From positions 1 through 14,235 of the forward strand of contig JAUWXM010000023.1 in NCBI GenBank assembly GCA_030616365.1: a stretch of DNA of 14,235 nt, in the 5' to 3' direction. The notes beneath the pieces were generated by a model, which made no database searches, had not been told where the DNA came from, and worked only from the letters and a program-made list of their open reading frames with translations. The position numbers and the translations under genes are program-made. Positions 13,708-14,235 of the stretch are shown here, one piece after another; position 1 is the stretch's first letter, and each line of letters starts with the position of its first letter. This DNA comes from a bacterium. Its GTDB lineage: Bacteria; UBP18; UBA7526.

Positions 13708-14235
13708 ATCTTCCTTCCAGGCCAGAGGCCCTTCCAGGCCGGAGGCCTCAACCTTCTCCGCCACTGGTTTTGAGCAAAGTTTTTTCTCCAGAGACTCTTT
13801 CTTTTCTCCTCCCTTTTTAGAGAAGTTCCCTTATGGTTCCGATAAGCGAGGAGACAGCCAGCGATGACCGCTATCTTCTCTGAGATCTGACTATTTGCCT
13901 TTAATCTTTTAAGTAACTTATGCCGCTTAATGAAATTAAGGCTTATTCTTCCCCTTTGAAAATCTCTTTCACAGAGAATGGCCTTATGTAGGGGGATGGT
14001 GGTCCTCACCCCTTCGATAACGAATTCATCCAAAGCAGCCCTCATCCTCCTCATCACCTCTTTCCTACTCCTCCCCCAGATAGTGAGCTTGGCAATCAGG
14101 GTATCGTAGTAGAGGGGGATGGTATATCCAGGATAGATAGAGCTATCCACCCTTACTCCCAGTCCTCCTGGGAATCTCAGGTTCTTGATCGTCCCCGGAG
14201 AGGGAGCAAAGTCATTCAGGGGGTCCTCGACATTT
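13704..14235 (-). CDS. Biotin carboxylase subunit, C-terminal part (5' end off the window)
   Basis: ATP-dependent carboxylation of biotin on the carrier protein. Only the last 176 residues are present; the frame is open to base 14235. It starts within the conserved VEDP segment and continues through FAPSPGTIKNLRFPGG, VRVDSSIYPGYTIPLYYDTLIAKL and ALDEFVIEGVRTTIP, the usual C-terminal domain of AccC/PccA-type enzymes. After FIKRH, where short AccC proteins end, it has about 85 more residues, including EKIAVIAGCLLAY as in longer carboxylase subunits, then an arginine- and tryptophan-rich tail ending WKGLWPGRKI. The stop overlaps the carrier start. An A AAA AAC heptamer at 13785-13779, in slippery phase, lies in the tail. 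Likely part of a propionyl-CoA, acetyl-CoA or related carboxylase. Confidence 0.92.
   Translation of the reverse strand, partial: NVEDPLNDFAPSPGTIKNLRFPGGLGVRVDSSIYPGYTIPLYYDTLIAKLTIWGRSRKEVMRRMRAALDEFVIEGVRTTIPLHKAILCERDFQRGRISLNFIKRHKLLKRLKANSQISEKIAVIAGCLLAYRNHKGTSLKREEKRKSLWRKNFAQNQWRRRLRPPAWKGLWPGRKI

Noticed and set aside
13708..13764. GTG start at 13764 for the biotin carrier protein.
   Set aside because: No Shine-Dalgarno is present there, while the ATG at 13707 has one and forms an ATGA overlap with the carboxylase stop.

Overview
The window is one co-directional block of twelve genes, all on the minus strand and so transcribed from high to low coordinates. The first gene (biotin carboxylase, right edge) and the last (a fused dihydropyrimidine dehydrogenase, left edge) both run off the window. 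Purine-rich Shine-Dalgarno sequences, 4-nt stop/start overlaps and leaderless gene packing show a bacterium. The tungsten-type aldehyde:ferredoxin oxidoreductase, the B12-dependent mutase and the lack of any oxygenase or CoA-acylating aldehyde dehydrogenase point to an anaerobe. The spacers are full of short degenerate tandem repeats and G/C-run palindromes, of a kind I associate with little-studied uncultured anaerobic lineages. I cannot name the phylum from sequence alone.

Region by region, in transcription order. (1) 14235-13225: the C-terminal part of a biotin carboxylase and a biotin carrier protein, joined by an ATGA overlap. (2) 13127-9818: a class III (CaiB/BaiF) CoA-transferase, then the catalytic and B12-binding subunits of a methylmalonyl-CoA mutase, all coupled by 4-nt overlaps. 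(3) 9718-8470: a short MeaB-type GTPase (mutase chaperone) and a methylmalonyl-CoA epimerase. (4) 8372-5619: an aldehyde ferredoxin oxidoreductase tightly followed by a beta-ureidopropionase. (5) 5524-1: dihydropyrimidinase, a class III aminotransferase resembling AGXT2/beta-alanine aminotransferases, and a single-chain PreT-PreA dihydropyrimidine dehydrogenase of the eukaryotic DPYD layout.

The set reads as a complete reductive pyrimidine catabolic route joined to a methylmalonyl-CoA to succinyl-CoA module. Thymine would go to dihydrothymine, N-carbamoyl-beta-aminoisobutyrate, beta-aminoisobutyrate and methylmalonate semialdehyde. The oxidoreductase could then make methylmalonate and reduced ferredoxin, the CoA-transferase could make methylmalonyl-CoA, and epimerase plus mutase would yield succinyl-CoA. 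Succinyl-CoA could supply the CoA for the next round, giving succinate with no ATP spent on activation. The gene identities are well supported; the joined pathway and the CoA loop are inference. The carboxylase pieces may connect the same pool to propionyl-CoA or acetyl-CoA.

A second layer of interest lies between the genes. Five spacers are 94-99 nt long, yet each carries a different family of 7- or 10-nt degenerate tandem repeats. In several spacers the repeat unit switches orientation near the middle. Repeat DNA also forms the 3' ends of two genes, and two palindromic elements sit in frame inside the mutase catalytic subunit. There is no gene-free stretch over 300 bases; the longest is 3932-4147 (216 nt). 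I see no RNA gene, CRISPR array, insertion sequence, regulator or transporter gene, or convincing terminator or promoter.
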